Below are positions 21,369 to 32,490 of a stretch of 64,000 bases of DNA, one piece after another. Position 1 is the stretch's first letter, and each line of letters begins with the position of its first letter. The stretch is from Taudactylus pleione. Lineage: Eukaryota > Chordata > Amphibia > Anura > Myobatrachidae. The DNA lies in assembly GCA_031769625.1 (NCBI GenBank), contig JAUIMM010000566.1, positions 1,865,001-1,929,000 on the forward strand. The letters are read 5' to 3'. The notes below the pieces were generated by a model, which did no database searches, was not told the origin of the DNA, and saw nothing but the letters and a program-made list of their open reading frames with translations. The translations under genes were made by a program, and so were the position numbers.

Positions 21369-21475
21369 ATCAGCAACGTTTCAGCGCTTTTAATAGCGCT
21401 TTTATCAAGCCACATATGTGGCTTAATAAAAGCGCTGATAAAAGCGCTATTAAAAGTGCTGAAAACGTTGCTGAT
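21369..21475. repeat. Near-perfect palindrome of Penelope-like hammerhead segments
   Basis: atcagcaacgtttcagcgc on the left pairs with gcgctattaaaagtgctg...aacgttgctgat on the right around a central ccacatatgtgg. Each arm read towards the outside contains GGCTTGATAAAAGCGC, a hairpin (AGCGC/GCGCT) and TGAAACGTTGC, that is, a hammerhead-like order. The right arm has a 12-bp internal duplication. A (TA) run adjoins the left arm. Confidence 0.75.
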
Positions 21476-21732
21476 AGCTTTGTCTGTGGAGTGATAATTT
21501 TTCATTGGAGTACCGCCATTGGATGTCGTATTGTTCAGTGTTCCTTGGATTCAGAGGTACACTGTTGAGGGCACCTGGACTAGTAACTATACTTGTATCT
21601 CATGAGAGCCGGAATTTGGTTCTATATATATATATATATATATTTTTTTTTTTTTAATTTATTTATTTATTTTTTTTTTTATGTAATCCAGGGTTTTCGC
21701 AGTCCAGAAAACCGTAGTCGACCAGATATATA

Positions 21733-21835
21733 GAACTAAGGTGCGGCACTCAAGGCATAAATAAACAAGACAAGAAGAAAGGATAATGCTGAAGCCTGTC
21801 TTCATGTCTTATTTATGCCTTGGGTGCTGCACCTT

Positions 21836-21840
<5 letters not shown>
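21733..21840. repeat. Inverted repeat next to (TA)n
   Basis: aaggtgcggcactcaaggca...taaataa and ttatttatgccttgggtgc...tgcacctt form arms of about 35 bp with a 40-bp loop. The right arm runs straight into the long (TA)n at 21840. The pattern matches the other snap-back termini in this window. Confidence 0.7.

Positions 21841-21921
<81 letters not shown>
21840..21921. repeat. (TA)n microsatellite, interrupted by (TG)n
   Basis: Two long ta tracts separated by atgtgtgtgtgta. Encodes spurious IYIYIY frames on both strands. Confidence 0.95.
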
Positions 21922-21930
<9 letters not shown>

Positions 21931-22423
21931 ATATATATCCACATATGTACACATAAACAAATATATATAGAGGGGACCCCCTTCTTTCAAATGTGGGTGC
22001 CCCTTATTTTTGGGATGCCATGTTGAGGGGAGACCTTCCCCCATTCCAGGACTCCATGATTTTACTTCCATGTAATTAATTTGCCTGGTGATCACACTGA
22101 TTACCAGGTAGTAACTTTTATGCAGTCAACAATTTTGAAAAAAGGGGACTCTTCTCTTTTAAATGAGTGGTCCCCCATCCTTGTAGTTACCAGGGTTCGG
22201 CAGATAGAGGGACTTAAATTCTCTCCCCCCATTCTTTTATCCGTGCTGATGACAGTGCCTTGAACTTAACTCCCCAGCTAGAAGACTGTCCCTATTGGTT
22301 ATCCAAAGGTAATTTTTTTTTCGTGGCAATGAGACTCCTTCATGCGGATGATGATTGGGACAAGTCGACAATAGTTTATGTGTTTCTGCAGATGACAGCC
22401 AGCTAAAAACAGCACTGGCAACA
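21922..22423. other. No gene recognised
   Basis: Contains two related phrases (ggggacccccttctttcaaatg at 21.97 kb and ggggactcttctcttttaaatg at 22.14 kb, each over 20 bases apart in context), suggesting a loose duplication of about 170 bp. No coding domain. Confidence 0.4.
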
Positions 22424-22560
22424 ATGGCACTTCAAATATGGCACCGGCCACAAGCACAGCTCGTGGACCGGCAGCCTATAAGGAGTGGCTGCTCCTGACT
22501 GGCTGTTGGTCCGCGAGCTGTGATTGGCTCACGCCCGGTGCCATATTTGAAGTGCCGCTG
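22424..22560. repeat. Foldback, arms ~50 bp
   Basis: tggcacttcaaatatggcac at the left pairs with gtgccatatttgaagtgcc at the right. Inside it gctcgtggaccggcagcc pairs imperfectly with ggctgttggtccgcgagc. A related ctcgcggaccggcagcca segment occurs at 58.22 kb, so this is a dispersed family. Confidence 0.7.
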
Positions 22561-23358
22561 GAGGCGCAGTTTTTTCCTGGCTGCTGGTGCACTCTCTCCG
22601 GGCCCGGGACTATGGGCTTGCAGTCCTCCCTGATGGCGGCCCAGGGTTGAGTGGTCTGTAGGAAACTCAAAAGGACTGCAGTGGGCAATTACATTCTGTT
22701 ATACAAGATTTGTTCATTTAGGGAGATTAACAATGATTTCTTGATATACTGTAGATATCCCTTCCTGCAGGATTTTACTAGATTGCAAATCTGAACTCCT
22801 GGCCACAGTCCTAAAATGCAATTGTTTAGAGATGCATTTGTGCTGATGAGTTTGGAGACTACTGTATCTAGATAGAGCTTGATGTGGAGCACCTTGGCCT
22901 ACAAAGGGGCTCATTACAAATCTGCTGTTGCTGCAAAATTGAATCATTGTGTTTTGGTACAACAAATTTGTAATTTGTCATATGTCATCAACAATCAGCA
23001 GTCAACTTTTCTAATGGCACTAGTGTTGCTGCGCCATCTGGTACACCATTGCATCAAGGCCAATATTAGTTTTTGGGCACAATGCCAGTAGTTGATAATG
23101 GAATTGCTATCTCGTGGACACGGGGGCGCTTCCACTTACTTGTGTCTGTGCAGCTCCCTTTGGCCTCATGCCTGGTAGATTGTAAGGTTGGCATAGAGGT
23201 GTTGGTGGGCCATTCTGAAATATAGGACACAATACATGAAAGTTAAATTGTATCACAACCGATGCCAATACATTTTCAACTTAATTTCTTTCTACTGATG
23301 AACTTAACGTAACTGAGTGACTCAGATGATGTAGTTAACATTGGTGACTGGTTCTAAG
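22561..23358. other. No gene recognised
   Basis: No conserved frame, tandem repeat or paired ends were seen. Confidence 0.45.
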
Positions 23359-23735
23359 TAGAGATGTGCACTGACCCCCGTGTTTTGGTTTTGGATCTGG
23401 ATCTCCCCTGGTTTTGCATCTGGATTGGTTTTGCCAAAACCTCACCTCCGTGTTTTGTTTTTCGGTTTTGGTTTTGGTTCTGGATGTTTTCTTAAAAAAT
23501 CATAAAAACAGCTAAAATCACATGAAATGGCCCTTTTTTGTTCCAACAGTATTATTAACCTCAATAACATTTATTTCCACTCATTTCCAGTCAATTTTGA
23601 CCACCTCACAGCTCACAATATTGATTTTTTTCATCTAGTTAAAGGGCCAAAAGGTTGCATCCAGCTAACTGGCTCAAAACTGATTGATCAATAGAGTTGA
23701 GGACTGTGCAAAGATAATGTTTGGGGTACCCCTTG
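23359..23735. mobile_element. hAT end, TAGAGATG family, leading into a minisatellite
   Basis: Begins tagagatgtgcactgaccc at 23359, followed by ggttttggttttggatctgg and ggttttgccaaaacctcacc. This is essentially the reverse of the right end at 14530-14751. After the shared block (which includes gggccaaaaggttgcatcc) it passes into a minisatellite. The opposite end was not found. Confidence 0.65.
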
Positions 23736-25575
23736 AGGATTGAAGAATTGATAGTTGATAGTTGGTGCAGCCACTGACTGAAGTAAGAAGAGATGATACT
23801 TGATAATTGGTGCAGCCCCTGGCTGAAGAGTTGATGATTGGTCTAGCCACTGGCTGAAGATTTAATAATTGGTTCAGCCCCTGGCTGAAATGAAAATTTT
23901 TTGCAGCCCGTGGCTGACTGAAGAATTGATAATTGATGCAGCCCCTGGCTGGCTGAAGAATTGCTAATTGGTGGTGCAGTCCCTGGCTGAAGAATTAATG
24001 ATTGGTGCAGCCACTGGCTGAAGAATGAATAATTTATGCAGCCCCTGTCTGAATTGATAATTGGTGCAGCTCCTGGCTGGCTGAAGAATTGATAATTGGT
24101 TGTGCAGCCCCTAGCTGAATAATTGATAATTGGTGGTGCAGCCCCTGGCTAAAGAATTGATAATTGGTGCAGACCCTGGTTGGCTGAAGAATTGATAATT
24201 GGTGGTGCAGCCCCTGGCTGAATAATTGATCATTGGTGGTGCAGCCCCTGGCTGGCTGAAGAATTGACAATTGGTGGTGCAGCCCCTGACTGGCTGAAGA
24301 ATTGATAATTGGTGGTGCAGCTCCTGGCTGAATTGATAATTGGTGGTGCATCCCCTGGCTGGCTGAAGAATTGATAATTGGTTGTGCAGCCCCTGGCTGA
24401 ATAATTGATAATTGGTGGTGCAGTCCCTGGCTGAAGAATTGATAATTGGTGCAGCCCTGGTTGGCTGAAGAATTGATAATTGGTGGTGCAGCCCCTGGCT
24501 GAAGAATTGATCATTGGTGGTGCAGTCCCTGGTTGGCTGAAGAATTGACAATTGGTGGTGCAGCCCCTGACTGGCTGAAGAATTGATAATTGGTGGTGCA
24601 GCTCCTGGCTGAAGAATTGATAATTGGAGGTGCAGCTTCTGGCTGAAGAATTGATAATTGGTGGTGCAACCCCTGGCTGGCTGAAGAGTTGATAATTGGT
24701 AGTGCAGCTCCTGGCTGAAGAATTGATAAGTGGTGGTGCAGCCCCTGGCTGTCTGAAGAATTGATAATTGGTGGTGCAGCTCCTGGCTGAAGAATTGATA
24801 ATTGGTGGTGCAGCCCCTGGCTGGCTGAAGAATTGATAATTGGTGGTGCAGCTCCTGGATGAAGAATTGATAAGTGGTGGTGCAGCCCCTGGCTGGCTGA
24901 AGAATTAATAATTGGTGGTGCAGCCCCTGGCTGGCTGAAGAATTGATAATTGGTGGTGCAGCACCTGGCTGGCTGAAGAATTTACAATTGGTGGTGCAGC
25001 TCCTGGCTGAAGAATTGATGTGGTGCTGCTGCCCCTGGCTGGCTGAAGAATTGATAATTGGTGGTGCAGCTCCTGGCTGAAGAATTGATAATTGATGGTG
25101 CAGCCCCTGGCTGGCTAAAGAATTAATAATTGGTAGTGCAGCCCCTGGCTGAAGAATTGATAATTGTTGGTGCAGCCCCTGGCTGGATGAAGAATTGATA
25201 ATTGGTGGTGCAGCCTGGCTGAAGAATTGATAATTGGTGGTGCAGCCTCTGGCTGGGTGAAGAATTGATAATTGGGGATGCAGCCCCTGGCTATAGAATT
25301 GATAATTGGTGGTGCAGCTTCTGGCTGAAGAATTGATAATTGATGCAGCCCCTGGCTGGCTGAAGAATTGATAATTGGTGGTGCAGCTCCTGGCTGCAGA
25401 ATTGATAATTGGTGGTGCAGCTCCTGGCTGAATTTATACTTGGTGCAGCCCCTGGTTGGCTGAAGAATTGATAATTAATGCAGCCCCTGGCTGAAGAATT
25501 GATATTTGTTGTAGCCCCTTTCTGAATTGATATTTGGTGCAGCCCCTGGCTGAAGAATTGATAGTTAATTGTTGA
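23735..25575. repeat. Minisatellite, gaagaattgataattggtggtgcag-type unit, 1.84 kb
   Basis: About 48 copies of a unit that alternates between roughly 36 and 42 bp. The core is gaattgataattggtgg, then tgcagcccctggctg with an optional extra gctg. The two lengths alternate in places, suggesting a higher-order pair of units. It follows a hAT end, as minisatellites do in two other hAT elements of this window. Frames rich in NYQLFS, on the minus strand, are repeat-encoded. Confidence 0.95.
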
Positions 25576-26547
25576 TGCAGCCTCCGGGCTGGGTAGTAGT
25601 GGAATACAGAGCTATGATTAGTCCTGCAACAGCCTTGAGGCCTAGAACTCTTGGCAAGTTGTGGCCATTACAGCATTGAGGGCTGGTGTGCAGTGACCAC
25701 AGCTGGCCTTTGTGCCGTGAAGCAGGATGCAGCCTTTGGGCCGTGTAGCAGCCTTATAGGCTGAGAACCCTTGGCTGAATGTCACTGTTGCACGACTTGT
25801 GCTGGCGGGTTGACACAACAAGCTGCAATTGGTTCAGAATTTTCTATAAAAAAAATGAAAGGGACATGCAGGAGATGCTGTCTGTGGCCATTACAATTTC
25901 TGGACATTCATAAACCATATTTGGTGGACAATTTGGTGTCACATTCAAGTGCTGCATTGGTTTGAATGCTGCTGACAAAGACATGCAATATTAATTAGTG
26001 TAACTACTGTAGCTGTAGGCTACTTGGTGGCTCTCATACAAGTTCTGGGCCAATATAAGTAATTATTGTATAAGTTGTACATCAGAGTGTCTGTGCATTG
26101 TTGATCTATTTGTGATCCCTACATTGAGTCACCCAGGATATTTGTTGCCCACCACCATTAATTTGGGGGCGTGAAGTGCTTTACCTAATTTGTCCTCATA
26201 AGGGAATCTGATTTCCTTTTGGGAACCCAGAAGCTTTTTGTGGTCCCTCTTCATTTGGATCACCCATTTGGGGGTAATATAGCCATGCACAGAATGACAT
26301 CTGTAATACAATGGTCATAGAAAGTAAGTGAAGAGAGATTGTGGTCAGTCCCCTTAGGTGATGCCGGGACCTGGGGAGGAGAAAGAGCAAATCTCCCTAA
26401 AGACAGCCCTCGCTAGTGATTGATGGGGGAGCGCGGAGCTGAAAGATATAAAAAAGGATGCAATTCCCCAGGAGTGTGAGCGGGACCTGGTAGATTTTGG
26501 AGTATCAAATCTGTGTTTATAAAACAATGCACTGCATCTACTCACTT
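25576..26547. other. No gene recognised
   Basis: The first 200 bp keep a weak memory of the minisatellite (gcagcctttgggccgtg repeats). The rest shows overlapping short frames without domains I can identify. Confidence 0.4.
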
Positions 26548-26869
26548 AAAGGGCATCTTAAGAGAGGAGGGGGCCCGTGTGCATTCCCCATGCAGGGCCC
26601 CCTCCTCTCTCCCCAGTGGCCGACAGTTGACTGACAAGGCTGGCTGGTCACCGCAGAAGCAGTAGACTCTGGGCACCAAATGGTACCCAGAGTCTACTGT
26701 GCATGCGCAGAACACCAGAAAAATGACACCCGCGCGCTGACACCCGACACGGGACCACGGACAGGTGAGTTTTAAATAATATGGGTGCAGGGTGTGCGGT
26801 TCAGGGCCCCCCGGTACCCACGGGCCCGGGTGCCCCGCACACCCTGAACCCATTATAGATACGCCCCTG
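26548..26869. mobile_element. hAT MITE, CAGGGGCGTA family (reverse copy)
   Basis: Reverse copy of the element at 17110-17502. The right end is gatacgcccctg at 26869 and the left end a diverged aaagggcatctta at 26548. The flanks actcactt (26540-26547) and actcaccg (26870-26877) match at 6 of 8. The internal hairpin gggtgcagggtgtgcgg...cgcacaccctgaaccc is preserved. Confidence 0.7.
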
Positions 26870-27304
26870 ACTCACCGGTAGTACACAGATATACAGACAG
26901 GCACTAATGAGAGAGGCAGTGTCTGAACAAAGTAAGTAAATTGAGTCACTAGCAGTACTGGCAACTGACACTACTATTTTAAGGAAAATCTGTCCTAATC
27001 CTAAAACATTAGGCACATTATGTCATTGGCAAAATAATAAATAGAGAATATGAATCTAGCAGGCTCTGAACTCATACAGCCAGTGTAATCTGATTTGAAC
27101 AGTAATGCCTAAAATACCGTAAATAGTTGACAAAAATCATTTAATCTTGAAGTACAGCCTGAGAGCATAAAGTAAAGGAGTACGTAGTAAAAGGGAACAC
27201 AGCCAGTGCATGTTGGAGAAATATACTAACTTGCCAAAGTGGTAAACTCAGGGGCTATTTTTAAGTAGAGAAAAACCCCAATAATTCCACCTGGCTACAC
27301 ATTG
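26870..27304. other. No gene recognised
   Basis: Unassigned AT-rich sequence. Confidence 0.4.
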
Positions 27305-27630
27305 AGGGACTGATTCAACTTTGCAAATAGAGTGAGAAAGAGCACATAACTGTGAACAAGGACAAACTATGTTGCAATGCAAGGGGTGCAAATACATAGA
27401 TTTTAATTTGCATGTAGGGTAAATACTGGCTGCTTTTGCATGTAGCCCACAAATATTGCACGGCTTTATTTTTACACTGCAAATTAGATGTCAGTTTGGA
27501 CACATTCCTCCCAAATCTAAATCTTTCTGCGCATTTTACATCTACGCCACTTGCAGTGCAGCATGGCTTCACCAAGATGATCAGTTACATGCTGTTTCTC
27601 ACTCTATTCTCAAAGCTGAATCAGGCACTG
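27305..27630. mobile_element. MITE with gggactgattcaactttg ends
   Basis: The left end gggactgattcaactttgc and the reverse complement of the right end, gtgcctgattcagctttg, continue together as aatagagtgagaaa on both sides: about 33 bp of imperfect inverted repeat around 325 bp. The ends belong to the broad gggcctgattcag group (Harbinger-like). Two internal frames of about 70-85 codons have no domain. Confidence 0.6.
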
Positions 27631-28192
27631 AGTGCACAATAATTGCTCTGGATTCAAACAACACCATGTGCACCATCGACAGAATGGCCATGAGTAAGGG
27701 AGGTGCTTAAACATCTGTGCATATAATTCAAATGTTTTAAAACTTATATTACTTTTAAACTGTGAAGTGTATTGAAGAGTTACTACAAACATTAATAGTG
27801 GTCATAATTCAGAGGGAGAAGCATACTGTGGTTGTCAGACCACTTTAGGAAAAGGATAAGATAAAAAAAAAAGAGAGAAATGTCCTATGTGGTGCATTGA
27901 AAAAATATTATATTAAAATGTAACCTTTATTATTAATACATTAATATCACAATACTATAGTCGTTAAAATGGAGGGAAGAACCCAGGGATTATCGCTGAC
28001 ACAGTGACACAGGAAATAAAATTGATGGATTCCCTGATTATTATAAACTTGATGGAATGACACTTATAGCATCACAGATTGAAATCCTCAATAATGGATT
28101 ATCCTTTTCACCCACACAATATTTTAACAGATTTGAGTTTGAAAACATGTTAGTCTCTTTGTTATTAAAATTTTATTTAAAAAAAATTCTTT
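27631..28192. other. No gene recognised; possible 5' part of the Penelope-like element
   Basis: AT-rich. It immediately precedes the first Penelope-like coding block and may include its leader, but nothing diagnostic is visible. Confidence 0.35.
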
Positions 28193-28761
28193 ATGACCAA
28201 GGAATATTTTGTTGAGACAACAACTCCTAGAGATCTCTCACAAGAAGACTTAATTGCAGTCTCTATTTTAGAAGAACTAAGGGATGTACCAACACAATCA
28301 CTTTTGGGACCTGATCAAACACCAACCCCACGAGATTCATTAAATTCTCCATTAATCTCTTTAAAGAAAAAATCTACATTCTCACCGGACTTCTCAGTGT
28401 GTCCACAAGTTAAAGTCTTCATTGACCTCGTTTGTAAAGATCTGGACCACTTAGAGAACATAAAAAGGATTAAGGACTATGAATATGATCTGAAAAGGGA
28501 AGAAAGAGAGGCATTAATAGAGATTCAAAATGGAATGATACTATAATTAAACCCTCGGATAAGAGGGGCAACATTGTCCTGTGGCTCCATAACAAATATG
28601 TGGAAGAACTGAATCTACAGTTAGATGACAAGTCTTGTTATAGATGATTAACCTTTAATCCAACTAAAGATTTCATGGAGTTGTACAATGAAATGTTCAG
28701 ACTGAATACAAGCTTTCCTGAAGGTCTAAATGAAGCTGTTGAATTAAATTCTATTCATTAA
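28193..28761 (+). pseudogene. Penelope-like element, N-terminal part of the RT protein
   Basis: The first frame runs from 28193 to 28546 and ends in a block containing LKREEREALIEIQ. A frameshift then moves to the next frame, which reads IIKPSDKRGNIVLW and YVEELNLQLDD and later TFNPTKDFMELYNE. The order 'EEREAL ... IKPSDKGG ... YxxE ... QLxD' is the conserved N-terminal region found upstream of the RT in Penelope-like elements. One stop (tga at about 28648) interrupts the second frame. No cysteine zipper or RT palm is present here. The matching downstream blocks begin at 30.6 kb. Confidence 0.65.
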
Positions 28762-30633
28762 ATCTGAGGGTTCTTGACAGATGATTTTAGGGGCTGACTG
28801 GCCCCACCATCTACATTTATGATTATCCCCTTATTTACCTCAGGTTTCCTCCTCTACACTTTTTCTTTTCAGTATGTCCTTCCACAACCTAATTTATTCC
28901 AATTATTCCTATAATTTTACCTCTTATTCTTATTCAGGCATTTATATCTGTATAATTTGTTCTTATTTACTTACCTAGTTTTCTGTTTTAACATGTGTAG
29001 CATTATTACTAATTAATATTTATTATATTTTTATCATTAATGCCTCAATAGATTAATTATCATAACCAACTATTTATGTCTATTTTTTGTCTTGGTTTAT
29101 TTATTTATAAAGATAGATTCAGTAGCATCATGTCTACCATTCTAGGTCTAGTCTATATACCCACGTATTTAGAAACGTCTATATGGTAACAATATCTTGT
29201 GATTGGACATTAATAAGAATTTGATAAAAAAGAATGGAAATTAGAGATGATGTGTCACGATTCCATTGTGTAAATCAAGAAATGTGTGCCTCGCAGCCCC
29301 TCTGATCTTATTTTTATAAAAAATAAGTCATCAAGCTTTAAGTAACAAAATGACACTAAATGCACACATAGTGTTCTAACGGGAGTTAATTTACACCACT
29401 AAAAGGTAATAGGGCAATACAGATCACGTGCTATCAACAAAACATATGAGCCATCAGCTCCGTAAACTTCAGATGTGCTCACGTGACATAAGACGTCAGG
29501 TCCCCTGACGTTTCTCTATTGGTGGGACTCCCCAGGTGACTCGCGCATCACTCATTCCTATAGAAACCCGGAAGCGACCACTTCTGACTGCTCTCTATAT
29601 ACACAATCATTTCCCTGTGAAAAATCGAAGGGGCTGTGAGTATATTTCTCTTCGGAGGTTGTTAAGAGATATATATGTATGTGTTTTGTGTATTGTCATT
29701 TGTCTGGACTGTTCGTTTTATGCACTTGGTAGATGTTTATATACTCCTTTATATTTATCAATCACTGACCAATCAGTTTGTAATGTGAACATCTGCAGTG
29801 AATTGTAATCACCCAGGAGGGTATTTAATATGGAAAAAACAGAGAACAGTTAATTAAGCCTCTGACAAAGCTGTTTGATACAGGGAAACGCATTAGACGG
29901 ACTAAGTACATATACCCGGATTCCTTATACAAAGAAGTTTTGGATCATCAGGATTCTTTTGGAGTGAGCCGTTCTGTCCTTATTTCCTACCCCTCAACAA
30001 ATCACAGGATTACTAGGAACACTAAACTGTATGAGACTTTTGGACACCAAGGGACAACACCTGTAGAAGGGCTATAAAAGATTCTACAGGACACAGTGAA
30101 CAGCCATTTACCTACCTGCAGGTTAGGTCACAACAACAGTCATTCCTATGATCTTCCCTTATCAAGATAAATTCTGGGTCACACGTACACTTCATATTCC
30201 ATTTGGACATATAATACATCGGGACTGTTTTTTCTTTTTTTCTTTTTTTTTTAAATATTTTTTAATATATATTGTTTAGACAGATGTCTACATATTCACG
30301 GTTTTCTTCTATGTGAGACCTATGTTTTATTACATGCTATATGATTAAATCCATTTTTACATCTACCAGTGCACCAGATTTATATATTCATATATTCTTT
30401 ATTGTATCATTATTGTTGATGTTTATTTTTCTTACTGTTTTATTGCACTATTTTTTACATTGCTCTAGACTTGATATATCAGGTGACTTCTGATTACTCC
30501 TGATAGCTGCACCTACACAATATACGTGAATACATATTCATACCTGTATTGTCACATCTTTAGGTGATTCAGTTAGCACACTCTTTTTGTGTTTCTGTAA
30601 TTATAATAAATCATAAAGAGAGCCAGTAGCAAT
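28762..30633. mobile_element. Insertion or rearranged Penelope-like terminal sequence between coding blocks
   Basis: This 1.9-kb segment separates the N-terminal and RT blocks of one Penelope-like frame. At 29861-29899 it contains a ctgacaaag, hairpin (ctgt/acag), gggaaacgcattagac series like the termini elsewhere in the window. At 29.5-29.6 kb it has a GC-rich start with ctctatatacac. A second Penelope-like terminus, lying inside the coding region, suggests a later copy or a tandem 5'-truncated arrangement. No other domain is visible. A long T-rich run lies at 30.23-30.27 kb. Confidence 0.4.
29861..29899 (+). ncRNA. Hammerhead-like motif (degenerate)
   Basis: ctgacaa replaces CTGATGA; a stem ctgt/acag with loop ttgat follows, then ggGAAACgc. 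The stem and the GAAAC box are kept, but the first box has two changes. Confidence 0.3.
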
Positions 30634-30636
30634 GGT

Positions 30637-30900
30637 GTGATAATGAAGAGAGAGTACCACTTTTTAAATATAGACAATCCTAGGACTCCAACCCTGTGCT
30701 TGTTACCCAAGATCCATAAAGGTGAGACTAACCCACCTGGTAGACAGATTGTCTCCAGGATGGGTAGTCTCACTGAAAATGCCAGTACATTTTTAGATTC
30801 CCATTTGAGAAAGTATGTTCTTGGACTACCATCTTATACAAGAGACACACCTGATGTTTTAAGTAAGATCCAAGACATTATCCTCAATAACAACACATAG
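30637..30900 (+). pseudogene. Penelope-like reverse transcriptase fragment
   Basis: The frame contains LCLLPKIHKG, PPGRQIVSRMGSLTE, FLDSHLRKYV and LPSYTRDT. The string LPKIHK...PPGRPIVS..GS.TE...D..L is diagnostic of the finger region of Penelope-like RTs. The palm with the catalytic YADD-type box, which should follow, is missing: only about 110 bp separate this block from the endonuclease remnant. The frame ends at a stop (tag) after a run of Asn codons. Confidence 0.75.
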
Positions 30901-31018
30901 CTGATCTAGAAAATGAGGAACATGTAAGGTATTTCCGACCATAGTTACCACCAATACCTAACGCTTTAGATACAACAATATATAGCATATAAATTAACAC
31001 ATCAATTGCGGTACGGCA

Positions 31019-31315
31019 GCAGTAATCTATAACCTACAATGTCCATTCAATGAAAAGTATATTGGAAAAACCAAGAGACCCTTTAAAAAGAGAATTCTTG
31101 AGCATTTGGGGAGCATAAGAAACGCCAAAAGGGATCAACAAATGTTAAAACCTCAGACACTAGACATTTTTTGAGATTACACAAAGGGAACCCAAAGGGC
31201 TTGAGAGCCTTTGGAATGAAGAGAATCAATGTGAACATCAGGGAGGGAGATGTGGACTCTAAACTTTTGAAACAAGAAAATAATTACATTTCTTCTTATG
31301 GACACTTTAACACCT
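31019..31315 (+). pseudogene. Penelope-like GIY-YIG endonuclease remnant
   Basis: The frame starting near 31019 reads VIYNLQCPFNEKYIGKTKRP followed by FKKRILEHLGSIRN, the expected VxY...YIGKT...R...H pattern of the GIY-YIG domain that lies C-terminal to the RT in these elements. After a frameshift near 31140, DTRHFLRLHKG, LRAFGMKRI and REGDVDSKLLKQE follow, including the conserved distal Gly/Glu region. The frame ends at 31315. The canonical Gly of GIY is replaced (VIY), and the CCHH linker is not visible. Dead copy; strong family match. Confidence 0.75.
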
Positions 31316-32006
31316 AAGGGCCTAAATGAGGAAAATAACTATACCGCCTTTTTAAAGTAGAATCATAAATATTACATCTAAGTGAATACTGCTATATATA
31401 ATTAAAGGGAACAACCTTTTCAACATTTATTACACGCTACACTAGGTCGCATTATTTTAGTTTTGTTTCTACTCAAGTTTTATAGTTGGTTTAGTCACAA
31501 TAACATATTACTTTCTCTCTTAATTCTTCATTTTTCACTTTCCTCCTGGTCGTGTGTCACCAAATGGAATGAATCATGATGGGTTCACCTTTCATTAATT
31601 CACACATATCACTTTTTAATTTAGTCATTAGTATATAACCTTTTATGTATTGTGCAAAATATTATTATTATTATTATTATTATTATCTTATCTAATGCAC
31701 ATTTCACTACATAAACCAATAGGGATATTTCATATCTTTATCACGATTGAGTTTCTACTACAATTATTAATAGATTGGATTATTTTATTTTCACATAAAT
31801 ATGCAGATACACTTAGAATTTTTGAATATGTATATGTCACATTTATCTTGTTTCACACAATTTTAATATATATAATTTGACACTAATTCTGCATAGATAT
31901 AAAATAACAACCTTATAGTGGTCATTATCAAATGTAGTACAAAGAATATTTAGTTATACAAGACCATGGATTAATGAGTGATTATCATTATATGGTATAT
32001 GTTCAG
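31316..32006. other. No gene recognised; (ATT)n microsatellite at 31660-31686
   Basis: AT-rich sequence after the Penelope-like endonuclease, including an attattatt run of about 27 bases. No domain in the short frames. Confidence 0.5.
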
Positions 32007-32490
32007 GAAGCCGGCCGTCGCAATGCCGACAGCTGGCTTCCCGACTACTTAATCCCGGCGAGGGTTAAATGACAGGCGTCTAAATGACGCCTGTCATTTT
32101 AGCTACGCCGGTAGACCGGCGCCCGACATCACAATCAAAGTGATGCCGGGCGCGGACAGCCGTGGGGGGGAGGTTTAGTTTAGGGGCTCCCAGGGGGACT
32201 TAGGGTTAGGCACCCCCTCGGGAGGTTAGGGTTAGGCTTGGGGGAGGGAGGGTTAGGTACCCCTGGGGGGAGGTTAACATTAGGCACCGCCCCGGGGGAC
32301 TTAGGTTTAGGCGGTGGGGAAGGGGGGGTTAGGTTTAGGCACTTAGAGGGGGGATTATGGTTAGGCACCCTAAAGGAGGGTTAGGGTTAGGGGATAGAAT
32401 TAGATTAGTTTATACTTACCTTTAGGACGATCAGGATTTCCTCTACTGTCAGGCTGCCATTGCAGGGATTTGAACCGCCGGCCATGCCAT
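32007..32490. mobile_element. Short transposon-like unit with GGTTAGG minisatellite core
   Basis: Left block (32007-32175): gaagccggccgtcgcaatgc, then several internal inverted motifs (aggcgtctaaatgacgcct; gccggtctaccggc-like). Core (32180-32400): ttagggttaggcaccccc-type repeats of about 25-35 bp. Right block (32400-32490): ttacctttaggacgatcagg through ggtttgaaccgccggcc-like sequence. The same three blocks occur inverted at 60190-60715, defining a dispersed element of about 500 bp. The core is telomere-like in sequence but not a (TTAGGG)n array. Confidence 0.65.

Noticed and set aside
24034..24551. Minus-strand frames rich in NYQLFS
   Set aside because: Produced by the 36-42 bp minisatellite.
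26129..26545. Overlapping minus-strand frames, considered as an L1 or host exon
   Set aside because: No recognisable motif, and no splice or poly(A) context; left as unassigned.
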